Of a stretch of DNA of 64,000 nucleotides, positions 32,146 to 43,757 are shown piece by piece (within the stretch, counting starts at the first letter, position 1; each line of letters begins with the position of its first letter). The position numbers were made by a program, and so were the translations under genes. The notes under the pieces are model-generated. The model was not told where the DNA came from, searched no databases, and was given only the letters and a program-made list of their open reading frames with translations. The DNA comes from Galeruca laticollis. Its lineage: Eukaryota > Arthropoda > Insecta > Coleoptera > Chrysomelidae. Location: contig OY998184.1 of assembly GCA_963921935.1 (NCBI GenBank), forward strand, positions 27,345,067-27,409,066. The letters are read 5' to 3'.

Positions 32146-34542
32146 TCAGCTTGCGTAAGTATCGAAATGGCGATGAATTAATTGTCTTTGATTGTCAAGA
32201 ATGAATTTTTTCAATGCATTTTTGAATTGTGGTGGATATATACTTGTTTTAATTCGTTCAGGTAAATTATTATAAAATTTTGGTGCCAAGAAATTGAAGG
32301 AACGTTGTGTTACTGTTTTCATCATATAGGGAACTGGGTGTTGATTTCGATTTCGCGTATTGTATTGATGGTTATCTACTAATGCTGTTTGTTTTGTGGT
32401 GTGATATTTTATGAGTGTGTGAAAGAAGTATAGTTGTCTGGTGTCCATAATTTTTGTTTCTAGGTACAGTTTATCAGAGTTGTACTGTCGATCTTTAGAA
32501 AAAATGAGTTTGAGAAAACGCTTCTGACATATTTCTAAAAGGTGTATGTAGGTTTTCGCTGCAGCTCCCCATCCTAGTATTCCATAGCGGAGGTGGCTTT
32601 CCACTAGTGCGTAGTATAGTATTTTTAGGAGGTGGGTTGGTAATATGTTTTTAAGGTATCTGAATTTGTATAAAATAATTTGTAGTTTTTTGATGATATA
32701 TTTAATGTGAGAGTCCCATCTTAAATGTGAATCAATGATGACTCCCAGATATTTAATATTATTAAGCGATGAAATATGATAGGGCTTGTCATTTATATTT
32801 ACAGTTAAGTTATCGAAAATCGGTAATCCAGTTCTGTTACAGCTAAAAGGGACGTAGTTCGTTTTTTCTAAGTTCACTGTGAGTAATTTAGTATCTAAAA
32901 AAAATTTTATTTTACTAAAATCGTTTTGGGATTTTTCTTTTAGTTCTTCCCAACTGTCAGCTGTATAGAGTATTGCCGTATCATCAGCGAAACCAAGAAT
33001 GAAACCATCACTTTCAAGAGAATATAATTCATTCACATAAATATTGAAAAGTATCGGCCCTAGTACTGTACCTTGTGGTATTCCGAATTCAATTTTTCTT
33101 GTCTCGCTAATGACTTCACCGAGTTTCACTCGCTGGTATCTATTTGATAAGTAGTTTTCGAACAGCTTTAGACTTTGTCCTCTTATACCTATGTTTTCAA
33201 GTGATTTCAAAAGCAAATTGTGGTGAACCGTGTCGAATGCCTTGGAAAGATCTATAAAAACGCAAAGACATGGATTACTATCATTTAGTGCTGTGGTTAT
33301 TCTTGATGTCAAGGTTAATATCGCATCCTCGGTAGATTTCTTCTCTCTAAAACCAAATTGATTATTAGAGATTATATTATATTTCTTCAGGAAAGAATCT
33401 AAACGATTTTTTAAAGCCTTTTCGAAAATTTTGGATATGTGTGTTATCAGAGAAATAGGGCGATAATTTGTGATTGTAGTTCGGTCTCCTTTCTTGTATA
33501 GCGGGATTATGAGTGACTCTTTAAAGTCTGACGGCCATATTCCTGATTCGAAACATCTATTGATAAGGTTTTTGAAGGGTTCCAGAATATGATTTTCAAC
33601 TGATTTGAGGGTTTCTGATTTGATGTTGTCTATACCAGCAACTTTTTTAATTTTCAGTTCCTGAATTATACTGCGCAGCTCTTTAGAATCTATTGGAAGA
33701 AAAATCATAGAATTGCACCCGGATTTATTTGCTGGTGTATAAGTTGGCGTTCTGCTTATCTTGTTTGCCAGTGTTTTTCCAATGGATGCAAACACTCCGT
33801 TAAATGCATTGGTAATATCTTTTTTGTCGGTTATAAGTTGACCAGTATTATTTTTAACAGCGTCAATGTTTCGTTGTGATTTATTATTTTTGCTAATTTT
33901 TTTCACTACATTCCATAATTTTTTTGAATCCTTATTGTTGTTTTCTATCTGTCTATTGTAATATTTCCGTTTAGTAATCTTAATTAAGGAGGTCAACTTG
34001 TTTTTGTAGTGGTTATATTGCAGTTTCAATTGTAAGTCGTTAGGATTTTTAGTCACATTTTTATGTAGTGTATTCTTTGTATTTATGGATTTAAGTAAAG
34101 CATTAGTAATCCACGGAGCGATTTTTGTATGTTTTCTTTTTATTTGACGTTTTTCTGTGGATTCTTTGATTGCATTGGATAATGTTTCTATAAATACGCT
34201 AGTAGCAACATCTGGATTTTTTTGATTGTATACTTGTATACTCCAAGGAGTGTTCTCTAATTTGTTATTTAATGTTTTTATGTTTATTGTTTCAACGTAA
34301 TTTATGTTGTCTACTTTAGTCACTTTTTCCTTATTAAATATCACTTGTAAGATAGTAGTTGAGTGGTCTGTTATATTTGTTTGGAGTACGATTGGTAGTA
34401 TGTTCTCAGTAATATTATTTTTGGCTTTCATGAATATATGGTCCAAGCACGCCCTTTGTCTTGTTGGATTATTAATAATTGAGATGTAGCCGAATTCGTT
34501 TAGAAGGTTTGTGTATTCAATTGTGGTGAGATCGAATTCCAA
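32146..34542 (-). CDS. non-LTR endonuclease end and reverse transcriptase
   Basis: This open stretch of 798 codons starts inside the endonuclease (LDHIFMKAKN and TDHSTTI, the C-terminal catalytic Asp-His). RT motifs follow in order: LIIPLYKKGDRTTITNYRPI, NNQFGFREKKSTEDAIL, CVFIDLSKAFDTVHH, FGIPQGTVLGPILFNIYVN, FADDTAILYT (catalytic FADD), LTVNLEKTNYVPF and IKYLGVIIDSHLRWDSH. No RNase H follows. The enzyme would nick target DNA and prime cDNA synthesis there. It is intact apart from the frameshift at about 34545 that splits off the first half of the endonuclease. Confidence 0.92.
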   Translation of the reverse strand: MEFDLTTIEYTNLLNEFGYISIINNPTRQRACLDHIFMKAKNNITENILPIVLQTNITDHSTTILQVIFNKEKVTKVDNINYVETINIKTLNNKLENTPWSIQVYNQKNPDVATSVFIETLSNAIKESTEKRQIKRKHTKIAPWITNALLKSINTKNTLHKNVTKNPNDLQLKLQYNHYKNKLTSLIKITKRKYYNRQIENNNKDSKKLWNVVKKISKNNKSQRNIDAVKNNTGQLITDKKDITNAFNGVFASIGKTLANKISRTPTYTPANKSGCNSMIFLPIDSKELRSIIQELKIKKVAGIDNIKSETLKSVENHILEPFKNLINRCFESGIWPSDFKESLIIPLYKKGDRTTITNYRPISLITHISKIFEKALKNRLDSFLKKYNIISNNQFGFREKKSTEDAILTLTSRITTALNDSNPCLCVFIDLSKAFDTVHHNLLLKSLENIGIRGQSLKLFENYLSNRYQRVKLGEVISETRKIEFGIPQGTVLGPILFNIYVNELYSLESDGFILGFADDTAILYTADSWEELKEKSQNDFSKIKFFLDTKLLTVNLEKTNYVPFSCNRTGLPIFDNLTVNINDKPYHISSLNNIKYLGVIIDSHLRWDSHIKYIIKKLQIILYKFRYLKNILPTHLLKILYYALVESHLRYGILGWGAAAKTYIHLLEICQKRFLKLIFSKDRQYNSDKLYLETKIMDTRQLYFFHTLIKYHTTKQTALVDNHQYNTRNRNQHPVPYMMKTVTQRSFNFLAPKFYNNLPERIKTSIYPPQFKNALKKFILDNQRQLIHRHFDTYAS

Positions 34543-34544
34543 GA

Positions 34545-35078
34545 TATTGATGTTTAGATCTCCAATGAAAATGTATATAATTCTTCTGAATTTGTATCAT
34601 GTGTGTCGAGGTAGTTTTGTAAATTTGTAATAAATTCCTTTGGATTTGTATCGGGTGATCTGTATAACGCATAAATTATAGCACAACGATTTTTATATAG
34701 ATGTATTTTCATCGACAATATGTTTATATTACTGTATAGTTGTATAATTTCGTATGAATAGTTATAATTGTTTTTTATATATATTACAACGCCATCGTTT
34801 TGGTTGTATCTACTATCATTATAAATTAATTCATACCCATCAATTTGATGCAAGCTAGTGTCTGGTATCTGCCAGGTTTCAGTTAAAATGATCATATCAA
34901 TATCGAAATTCAGTTTTGTTAAAAATAGATTTTTGTTTATGCTTCGTATGTTATTGTGTACTACTTTAAAGTTAGAGTTACGTTTATTTACATTCAATAT
35001 TTGAGAACATTCTTCTGTGGTGTCTAATGTATAAGTCTCAATTTTTTCAACAATAAAATCACGAATATATTGATTCAT
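34545..35078 (-). pseudogene. non-LTR apurinic-like endonuclease, N-terminal half
   Basis: MNQYIRDFIVEKIETYTLDT leads into FKVVHNNIRSINKN (Asn of the first catalytic motif), IDMIILTETW (catalytic Glu) and DGVVIYIKNN. The frame ends at ELYTFSLEI, while the next frame reads FIGDLNINIL (the GDLN motif), so one base was gained or lost at about 34560-34570. With that exception the endonuclease motifs are all present across the two frames. Confidence 0.88.
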
Positions 35079-35200
35079 AATACGTTAAATTACTAGTAAT
35101 ATTCAAAGAATAACATTTTGTGTAATTATATAAACAAGAGAAATAAAAACATTTACAGGTATTAATCTACAAGATAAAATTATTAAAAAGATAGTTTCAC

Positions 35201-35705
35201 TTAAGGATTATTAGTGTTTCTTATGGGGTTTTTTGTAACCTTAGAGCGGGTTTCAATTTTAGCTTTGTCTTCTGAGTCTTTTTTCGATTGCGTTTTTTTT
35301 ACTGTTTCGTTGGGTGGTAGAACTGGAGATTCGGTGGATGTTTGTTTTTGATTCCTTGTCATCAGTACTTTTTCCAGCACCTTTGGAAATTCTTTGGTAT
35401 GGTTTTGTGCAGAGGGTGTTCCTGGAGCACTATTGGATTTTTCTTCGATTTCCTTGACGTTTTCGCTTTGTTCCAAGTCCTCAACACTATAGATTATACC
35501 ATTCACATGAAGTTTGTTGTTTTTTATGTAACAGTTGGTATTTTTATCCTCTCTAGCCAGGTACAAATGCTTTTTCAGTATTTTGTAATCTTCTCGCTGT
35601 TTGATGGTCATATCATTCGAGATAGATATGTTCGTTCCTTTGAGTTTCTTTGCATTCGCTAGTATCGAAGACTTTTTCAGAAAAGAAACGAATTCTATTT
35701 TAACT
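35201..35705 (-). pseudogene. non-LTR ORF1 protein, C-terminal part
   Basis: From about 35705 the minus strand reads PVKIEFVSFLKKSSILANAK, KLKGTNISISND, then MTIKQREDYKILKKHLYLAR and KLHVNGIIYSVEDLE. This resembles the nucleic-acid-binding C-terminal region of ORF1 proteins in insect CR1/Jockey-like elements. A hydrophilic Lys/Ser/Thr-rich tail ends at 35201. The N-terminal two thirds are lost by 5' truncation. ORF1p coats element RNA in the cytoplasm. Confidence 0.65.
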
Positions 35706-35739
35706 GGACAGGACTCTTTATTACATACATTTCCTTAAC

Positions 35740-36692
35740 TTAACATCTATTCTTTAACATTTCACGAAATTTTACAAATTTCTGTTTACTTGAAGATTTA
35801 GTAAAAATATCCGCTACATAATCATTCCAATCTACTTTAATTACATCTATAATTTTTTCTATATAACTCTGATTAACAAAATGATAATGTACTTGAATAT
35901 ACTTTGAATTTTTCGTAAAGTAACCATATCTAGCTATTTTTAATGCTCCTGTATTATCTTCAAATATTTTAACTGGTTCCTTGAGGTGTACACCAAAAGT
36001 ATTCAATATATCTATAATTAATTTAATTTCAGTTACTGCTTCAGATAATGCTACGAATTCTGCAAAAGTAGAACATTTCATGACACTTCCTTGCCTTTTT
36101 GATTTCCAAAATATTGGATTCCCAAATAACCTAATAACATAACCAGTTGTAGACTTACGATCTACGACATCACCTGCCCAATACGCATCCACGTAACAAT
36201 CTACAATATCATTTTATTTGCTACTGGTATAAGTTAATTTCAAATTTTTTGTCAAATATAAATACTTCAATACTCTCCAAGCATACTTAAAATGTGTAAA
36301 ATCAAAGCAATTTTGAAATCTACTTAAATAATTAACATTGTAACTTATATCTGGTCGCGTTCCCGAACTAATATATAAAAGAGCACCTATCAAGTTTCTA
36401 TAACCAATAATATCGTGGCATAAAACTAAAGCTGGTTCCAATTTTAAATTCACTTCCATAGGTGTATTGAAAACAATTTCGATTCAATATACTTTTCTTG
36501 GCTTAGATTCATTACATTTGCTCCATAATTATAATCAATATTAATTCCCAAATAATTTTTAACTTCGCCCAAATCTTTCATTCGAAATTGCTTCGACAAT
36601 AGATTTTTAATGTTATCAATATTACTTTTACAACAAATTAACAAGTCGTCAACATACATAATCAAATAAATCACATATTTCCCATCTTTCAT
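35740..36692 (-). pseudogene. copia-2 RT end and RNase H
   Basis: From 36692 the frames give IYLIMYVDDLLICC (catalytic YVDD), EVKNYLGINIDYNY, LIGALLYISSGTRPDISYN, then RNase H with DAYWAGDVVDRKSTTGY (catalytic Asp), CSTFAEFVALSEAVTE (Glu), IFEDNTGALKIA and VADIFTKS. The end is MLKNRC, stop. Breaks lie at about 36455 and 36200. The protein family and order are clear; activity is not possible. Confidence 0.85.
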
Positions 36693-36749
36693 TGCATAAA
36701 GGCAATAGTCATATTCACTTCTTTTAAAACCAAATTTTTCTAAAAACGT

Positions 36750-37620
36750 GTCAAAACAATCATATCATGCTCTGGGACTTTCTCTCAATCCGTATAATGC
36801 TTTTTCTAATTTACACATTTTATCTGATCCATCCTAATAACCTTGAGATTGTTTTACATATATTTCTGACATAATTTTCCCATTCAGAAACGCTGTTTCT
36901 ACATCTATTTGTTCAATAATTAATCCTTCTTGACAACAAAATGACAATAAAATTTTCAATGTTTGCATTTTAGTAACTGGAGAATATATATCATCAACAA
37001 TATCTGCCTGTTGACCTAGCTTTATAGTTTGTTTCTTATTTCTTTGTATAAACCCATTTTACATCTATAACATTTTTATTGTTTGGCTTTTCAATCAATC
37101 TCCAAGTATTATTATTTTTTAAACATTCAATCTCTTTATTCATCGCTTGTTTCCAATACTCTGCCTCACTACTTTTTAGCGCCTCCTCAAAATTAACAGG
37201 AGTATCAGCGCTACAAAAATTCACGTAAATAATGTTGCTATAAACATAACTATCATCAAACCTAGCAGGCAATTTTTTATTATCTCTTTTTGACCTTCTT
37301 AATTGTTGTAAATTTATTTGTTCAGTTTCTTCTGCTTCCTATTTTACTGAATTATTGTATTCATTCTCCTCAATTTCATTTTCAGGGTTGTCTAAAGATT
37401 TACTCTCTGACTCCTTAGTATTAAACCAAATACATTCAATACCTTCTTCTATTATATCAACATGTCTTGCAACGATAACTCTATTATTAATCAGTACCCT
37501 ATACCCGACTTCAGTATATCCCCATAAAATTCCTAATTCTGCTTTCCGATCCCACTTAGATGTTCTCAAACGTTCTCAACGAATATCACCAACAGTTCCA
37601 AAAATTCCAACTTAGCACTC
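36750..37620 (-). pseudogene. copia-2 integrase C-terminus and RT start
   Basis: RTSKWDRKAELGILWGYTEV and VGYRVLINNRVIVARHV are the copia integrase C-terminal signature (37569-37339). The linker, then EALKSSEAEYWKQAMNKEIE, NNTWRLIEKP and DVKWVYTKK open the RT (37272-37036). Broken frames around 36800-36990 hold further RT pieces (QIDVETAFLNGKIMSEIYVK-like). The integrase catalytic part is absent beyond 37620. Confidence 0.8.
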
Positions 37621-38039
37621 TGACGCAATTTTAATGAGAACAATGATTTTAAATATTTAAAAAAAAAGGATTGTAACTGCTTTCTGGAAAAGCTGCACAA
37701 TTAAAATCTGGTTCATAGCAATATTGTTGGTAGGTACATGATTGCTTTGAAGGAGTCATTCCTTATGTAAAATAACATGGAAAATCGCTAAGATCGATTC
37801 TGCACTTTATTGACCAAACCAAGGTCATTACGGCTGTGACGCCATCAACCATGCGCCGGCGCCTGTGGCATCTGTTACTGTTGCTATGGGCATGTCATTG
37901 GACTGAGGCACGTTCGATCATTATATATTGATAAAGATGCCATAAGGGCACTAGCATATGTATCTCTGTTATTATTGATGTGGGACGAACGGCATTATGA
38001 AGGAGAGGGGATAAGTAGTGAAATCCGACGTGTCATAAG

Positions 38040-38315
38040 CACACTAGCTTGCGAGCTAGGAATTTCTAAATATTGTGTTCACTTTACTTTAATAATAAAT
38101 CGTTTTCATCCGTATCGTGTATCTCTTCATCGATGATTAAAAGCTACAGATTACGATAAAAGACTAGACCATTTGAGTTACCTTAAGGATATGCTGAATG
38201 AAAATCCAATCTTTTTATATAATATAATGTGGCCTGATAAAGCTACATTTTCTAGTAATGGATCTGTAAATACTCATAACACACACAATGGGTCTGATCA
38301 AAATCCACACTAAAT
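38040..38315 (+). pseudogene. DD41D transposase (copy 2), N-terminal half
   Basis: The frame reads STLACELGISKYCVHFTLII, RFHPYRVSLHR, stop, LDHLSYLKDML, then NIMWPDKATFSSNGSVNTHN and DQNPH. This aligns by motif with copy 1 (MFTDEATFTRRG), so the first catalytic Asp is kept in WPDKATF. Similarity stops at about 38310 and resumes at about 41700, so the gene was split by a 3.4-kb insertion. Confidence 0.7.
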
Positions 38316-38639
38316 GTTAATAGCATAATGCTAACAATTCCCAAATAATATTGAGTAATAACAGCCAGTAAATTAAAAGATTACATAGTGTATCCATCAA
38401 ACAATTGCACAATAATAATATATGACTATATATATTAATATTATCTTTACAGTCCCAATTGACCATTTTACAGAGCAACTACGTTCCAGATACATCACAG
38501 GTGTTACTTGTTCTATCAGACAGACATCACGAGGAAAGCGCGTAAACATAACAGGGATATCTCTGTGATGCTCCTATGTCCTACCTAAAAAGGGAGCCAA
38601 ACTCTTTTCTCAGGCGCCACATAATGTCCCTTATCTGTC

Positions 38640-38758
38640 GCAGTTATGTCTCAGAGATGATTTACTTATGTGTCAACTACATCTCAGAAATGTTTCAGTT
38701 TTGTGTCAACTACCTTTCAGAGATGTTTCAGTTTTGTGTCAACTGCGTCTCTAGAGGG
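38640..38758 (+). repeat. 33-bp tandem repeat, about three units
   Basis: Units of TGTGTCAACTAC plus a 21-bp variable part (TCTCAGAAATGTTTCAGTTT-like). The period is a multiple of three, giving an open frame with an 11-residue repeat (CVNYLSEMFQF), which is probably accidental. Confidence 0.85.
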
Positions 38759-38872
38759 CAAAACTTTTACGGTCACGCTACACTAAAAAACATATTAACA
38801 ATAAAACTGCTTCTTACACTTCAAATTACTGTATTTATTAAACTATTTTTATATAAAAATATAATAAAAAAA

Positions 38873-38993
38873 TTATTTTTCCTTTGTTCGTGATTTTCCT
38901 CCTATTGCTCTCGCTGCTTCCCTTGACGGACCCAATCTGCGGAAATTTTTTCGAATTCCTTCTCCTAATATGTGAGACCATTGTTCAGCGCAT
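38873..38993 (-). CDS. candidate terminal exon, unrecognised basic peptide
   Basis: On the minus strand an acceptor (ATATATTCTTTCAG) is followed by a frame open only in phase 2. It gives 39 codons, CAEQWSHILGEGIRKNFRRL, then GPSREAARAIGGKSRTKEK, then TAA (38873-38875). AATAAA occurs about 40 bases after the stop. The peptide is strongly basic at its end. I do not recognise it, and no partner exon was found upstream (higher coordinates). Confidence 0.35.
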
Positions 38994-40689
38994 CTGAAAG
39001 AATATATTCAATCATAATTCATTCATAATTTTCAAATTTTTCGTATGAATTTAGAAACACCCTCTATGTACAGACATGTCATAGCAGTCTATTGCCTGCA
39101 ATTGGGAGATAGTGAATGTGATAAGTACAGTAATTTTCTTAATAGTAATTTTCGTCCGAATGCTACATAAGTACTATATGTACTTAAAAGCTACAAAAGT
39201 GATTTTAAAAGTGTGAATTTTTTAACAAAACTAAGAGGTGGCCTCTATTTTTTTCTTTTAGGGTTAGGCTCTTAAAATATAGGACCTAAAATGAAGCAAT
39301 AAATAATAAAACTTACAGTAATCAAAATTGTTGAGATAGTGCAGTCAAATTTACACTTTTTACAACAAGCCCATGCATTAATCATAACGACTATTGTAAA
39401 GCAGCACTATATGCTCAACCAACTAAAATTGAGATATTCTGAACAAGTCTTAAATATAATCATAAACAAATTAATATCTAACAAATTCAATAAAACAATT
39501 ATAACATTACAGTTTGAATTATTTATATATATTTTTCATGGCTATTCACTACTTTACTTACTTACTATAGGCCTACAAGTCCCTATTTATCCTGCCATGC
39601 ATCAACCTCATTTAAGGCATCCATGTTCTAAATGAGAAATTTTGACAGTATGTTTTGGAAATCTTCACGTCGAAGATTTAAATTAGTATTGCCTTTAGCA
39701 TTGTTAGGATTAGATGATTGCATTTCTAGAAGGATTTCATCCAAAATTCTATTTGTCTTAACAAATTCTTCTATAAAAAAATGTTTTCAATTTTATTATA
39801 CCTACTGTATTCACGGTGTGACATAAACATATTAATTTGTACATGAATTATTCTGAATACCTATTTCAGTTCCCAAAATGTTTTATTATAAGAAAATTGA
39901 CGATAAAAGAAATTAAAAATAGTCACTTGCAATAGATGCCATGTTATTGATAATCTAATCAGGAAACGAACAGTATAAATTGTGTGTAAAGTGTACATTA
40001 TTTACTGTTTTTCTATTCTGTAAATCTAACAAATGAGGCATTTAGAAATGTGAAGACATAAAGGAGTGGCTGAATACCAAGAGATCAAAATTTTTGCTAA
40101 CATAGGTTGGTCAAATATTTCATAAACAAAAAATTACCTGTTGCAATAGGAGCAGATAATTCATTGCACAAGGAATAATCAGTTCCGACATTTTGTAGAC
40201 GTATCACTATGCCGATGTCTTTTAGATAATAACTTGAATATATACTTATCTGTTATCTGATTTGTTTCTTTTTTATTTTCATACTTACACAAAAAAATGA
40301 GAACTAATGCACTATTTAGCAGCTATCTTTTTACTTTTATAAACACACAAAAAACAGAAATCTCATCATTGTTTCACGCTAGCATTGCGTTGCTGACATA
40401 ACCTTTTTCTAGTGAGTAATCAAATTTGGAACTGGTCTCTGTATATGAAACGTATCAACTGTAAATCTAAACCACATAATAAGACTCTCTATTATCACTC
40501 AATAAGAATTATCGCCATAAGGTAAAAAATCTACTTCGATGTTATGTAGAATTAATATGTAACTGCTACAAAGTATTTACATAGTATCTATACGTTTGCA
40601 ATAAATAAGGATCATATTTTGTCTTAGAAACGTAGCGGAGTCATAGGAAGCACTATATAGTAATACTCCCTTTTCTATCTTTAAATACT
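38994..40689. other. non-coding stretch
   Basis: AT-rich. No protein family, terminal repeat or array seen. Confidence 0.4.
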
Positions 40690-41690
40690 ATATCACAGCG
40701 ACATAGATGGTCACTTGGGGTATAAAGTACAACTTCTCTTAAAACTCCAGATTGTGTTCGAATTCTTCACATATGTGGCAATTTGTTGTATTGAATAAGT
40801 CTTGTGGAAAAGATCATTCTGACTGTAGTTAATGGAGACTGTTGAAACATAAAAGTCATCTCTAGCTCGTGTTGGGTGGTTTTGTACATCTGATATATAC
40901 CTAGTATTTTTCAAGCTGTGTTTTATTTTGTATATAAAAATCATTGTTATTTTGTATATAAAAGTCATTGTATTAAGAAATAATATGTATTTAATACTCA
41001 GGAATCCTGTTGCCTGTAACATGGCGTCAATACTTGTATAACGATTACACCCTATAATACAACGCATGGCTTGATTTTGCTTTTTTGAAGTATGTTTTTC
41101 TCTGTCATGTTCAACAAAAACTATATTAATGAACAGTAGCTAAAATGTGGTAAGATGATTGATTTATAGATTATTAGTTTTGACCAGTTACTAAGATATC
41201 CACTCATTCTTTTCAATAGGTTTATTTCCTCTGCTATTTTATTAGTCGCATATTCTGCATGTTTGGAAAAGGTTAAATGCTCATTTACTATAACACCCAA
41301 ATATTTGCACTGTTCAACCTGTTCTATACTATGGTTATTTATATAGATTCCTGTGTGGCTCCTAGTGGGGCTAGAATTACACTTACTTTTAATTAATATA
41401 AATTTAGTTTTTCTGTACTTAGAGTTAAGTCATTTTGATTTAACCATTTATACTGTACCGCTAGGACTTCATTTATTGTTTGCACAACTGCATCAATATC
41501 TCATTATAATTCATTCGACCTTGTTCAACTACTTGATTACATCTGATAATGCTAACTACCTCCAATTCTTTTTTTAATTGTACGATCTGTTCTTCCAAAC
41601 TTTTTATCATATAATATTTTGTGGGAATCACTTCATCTTCGGTTTCAATTAAATCGTTTTTACATTGCACTAAAATTTGAAACACTGATG
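40690..41690 (-). pseudogene. non-LTR element deletion derivative: ORF1 piece joined to RT C-terminus
   Basis: From 41685 the minus strand reads a coiled segment (SLEEQIVQLKKELEVVS) resembling an ORF1 region. From about 41500 it switches to the C-terminal RT of a CR1/Jockey-like element: NQNDLTLSTEKTKFILI, EQCKYLGVIVNEHLTFSKH, then QAMRCIIGCNRYTSIDAML. Endonuclease and the RT palm are missing. A tandem duplication of about 24 bp (TTTTGTATATAAAA units at 40925-40972) lies in the last part. It sits inside the split DD41D copy 2. Confidence 0.7.
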
Positions 41691-41699
41691 CTGGTTCAT

Positions 41700-42180
41700 G
41701 ATTCCTGTACTCTGCACCAGGGTCGCTGGTCCGTTAACGTATAGTGTGGGCTTTTAGATGGTAAAATTATAGGCCCTTTTGTTTTTGATGAACATTTCAA
41801 TGGCGCCGAGGGTTAGTCAAGATACTTAAGAGATGAATTGCCTATATTATTAGAATATGTTCCTTTAGCAGTGCGGCAAAATATGTGGATACAACAAGAT
41901 GGTTGCCCAGTCCACTTTACAAATAAAGTGATGTATTTTTTAAACTAACAATATGAGTATAGATGTGGATAGGAAGAGGTAGCATATTCCCGTGGCCGCC
42001 AAGATCTTCCGACTTAACTGTGCTAGATTTTTATCTATGGGGTCGAATTAAATATTTAGTATTCCAGACAAGACCTCTGCAAATAAAGCAGATCTTATTC
42101 AACGAATACAAAACGCAATTAACAGTATTCCCAGGGCTGAAATGGAAGCTACTATCTTTTCTACCACGCAGAGATTAAAT
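41700..42180 (+). pseudogene. DD41D transposase (copy 2), C-terminal half
   Basis: The frame reads RWSVNV, stop, CGLLDGKIIGPFVFDEHFNG, YLRDELPILLEYVPLAV, then the second catalytic Asp in MWIQQDGCPVHF. After a frameshift it gives WIGRGSIFPWPPRSSDLTVL and DFYLWGRIKYLVF with the third Asp. The same blocks occur in copies 1 and 3. It continues the piece at 38040-38315. No terminal repeats were found for this copy. Confidence 0.75.
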
Positions 42181-43757
42181 ATCTGCATCGTAAAAGATGG
42201 AAGGCATTTCGATCAGTATCTTTAGGTTACTTTACTCAGTCAATGTAGTTTATTTTGGCTGTTTCTGTTATGTAATTAATTGTAGGTTTGTTACAATGAT
42301 ATCGAGAGTTTGTCAAAATCCTATTTTTATGTATACCTATTTTTTCTCGATCTTCGCTTAGAACATAGATATTGAGTTGCGGTTTTTGCCATTTTAAATT
42401 CCATCCTCTTTCAAGTAAATGAATAAAACATATATAGCATCGCATTTGAATATTCCCAAAAAAAGTTGAAAACAAAACAATTACCGCCACTTAGCGACCG
42501 TTAAAACCAGTGAAATGAAACAATTTTATATTTTATTAGGCATTGAACTCCCTTTCAAATGATACTAAGTTTGTCAAAATCCATAAAGCGAAACAAAAGT
42601 TATAACAGTTTTATTGAGTCAGGTTTCCCACTTATTTTACAAAATAGAGGAAAACTACTGGAGCAAACTTACGTAAAACGATCTAATGGTTACTATAACG
42701 GTACATTTATTTAGAAAAATGATGTTTTTGTATTATTATTGTGAACTACGCCCTCTAGCGGTGGAGTAGAAAACATGAAAATAATTTCCAGCAGTTTCTC
42801 GTATGCGAGTTTGTTTTACAGATTACTGAGATATAGCGGGTTACCTCTCTTATCAGACACCTGGCTCGATGGCATATATTTTCACAGCTGAGGTTATTGA
42901 ATTGTACAGTTTGTCGTTTATTTTGTAGTTACCTCATATAACGCCTATTTTTGTCGTTTCATTAACTGATTTAATTAACCTTAATTTATTTATCGTATTT
43001 TAGCCTACCGCGAAGATAAGATTTTTTATACAAAGCATCCATCTTTTTGCTTATAGCGTGTCTCCAGGTGATATACGAAAAAACAAACAGCATCCGATAA
43101 ATAGGCCAAATACAAATTAATGTGAATTTGTACGTTATTATAGAATATTAAGAAAGAACTATATTGATAAAGATACAAGGTAGAAATCTATATAAAGAAG
43201 AAGAGATGACTACTTGAAAACGGATGGTTCCAACAAATAGCAGAAATGGAAAATAAGAGAAGTAAGACAATGAATAACTCTCACGAAAATGACTGAAGAT
43301 GTAAAAAAGAAGAAAAAAAGTCTGAGAAAATACAGAAAATCAACCTAAAGCCGATGCCTCTAAGGGAAAGAAAGAGAATCGGACCACCAATTGGAAGAAG
43401 GGAATAAACGCCACTTTTTGACTTATTCAGTATTCTACACTTTTACCTTCTTTAAGCGCAGCGTGAATTCGAAGAAAGGAACAAAAACCATTCGTGGCCA
43501 TGAAAATAGTTGGAAGAAAGAAACAAATCCTTCCTTTATTTCCTTCTTCGAACTATCAACTGTACGAGTATCAAACAGTTTCCTTTTGCCTGTTTTTTTT
43601 TTTCGATAAACAAAAACGCATTGCTATTGGTGGGGAACGCGATACTAGCGACATAATAGCCGCCATTTTAGTTGTGTTTGACACTGTATTCGTTTAGCGT
43701 GGCGTCGTGGAGCTTATTAACCTTTAAATTTGATTTTTTCATTATTGAAGTTTGAAT
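42181..43757. other. non-coding stretch
   Basis: No coding similarity. Purine-rich DNA at 43190-43350. The part just before 43758 is the presumed 5' flank of the transposase that follows; no terminal repeat identified. Confidence 0.4.

Larger units (their letters stand above)
31829..35710 (-). mobile_element. non-LTR retrotransposon, Jockey/CR1-like group, 5'-truncated
   Basis: Reading the minus strand: the C-terminal part of ORF1, then an AP endonuclease and a long RT, then a 3' UTR of about 300 bp ending AATAAAGATTATTATTATAA (31829-31850), a short trinucleotide tail as in CR1/Jockey-like clades. The 5' end falls inside ORF1 at about 35710, directly against copia-2. It has one frameshift in the endonuclease and a long intact RT, so it is fairly young. 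Confidence 0.88.
35740..37620 (-). mobile_element. Ty1/copia-type remnant (copia-2)
   Basis: Degraded pol on the minus strand: integrase C-terminal part, RT and RNase H, with many stops and frameshifts. No LTRs, gag or protease were found. It is much older than copia-1, and its 3' end abuts the 5' end of the non-LTR element, which probably inserted into it. Confidence 0.85.

Noticed and set aside
43391..43697. Open frames before family X transposase
   Set aside because: Low-complexity purine-rich DNA; no conserved motif. The start at 43758 fits the family better.
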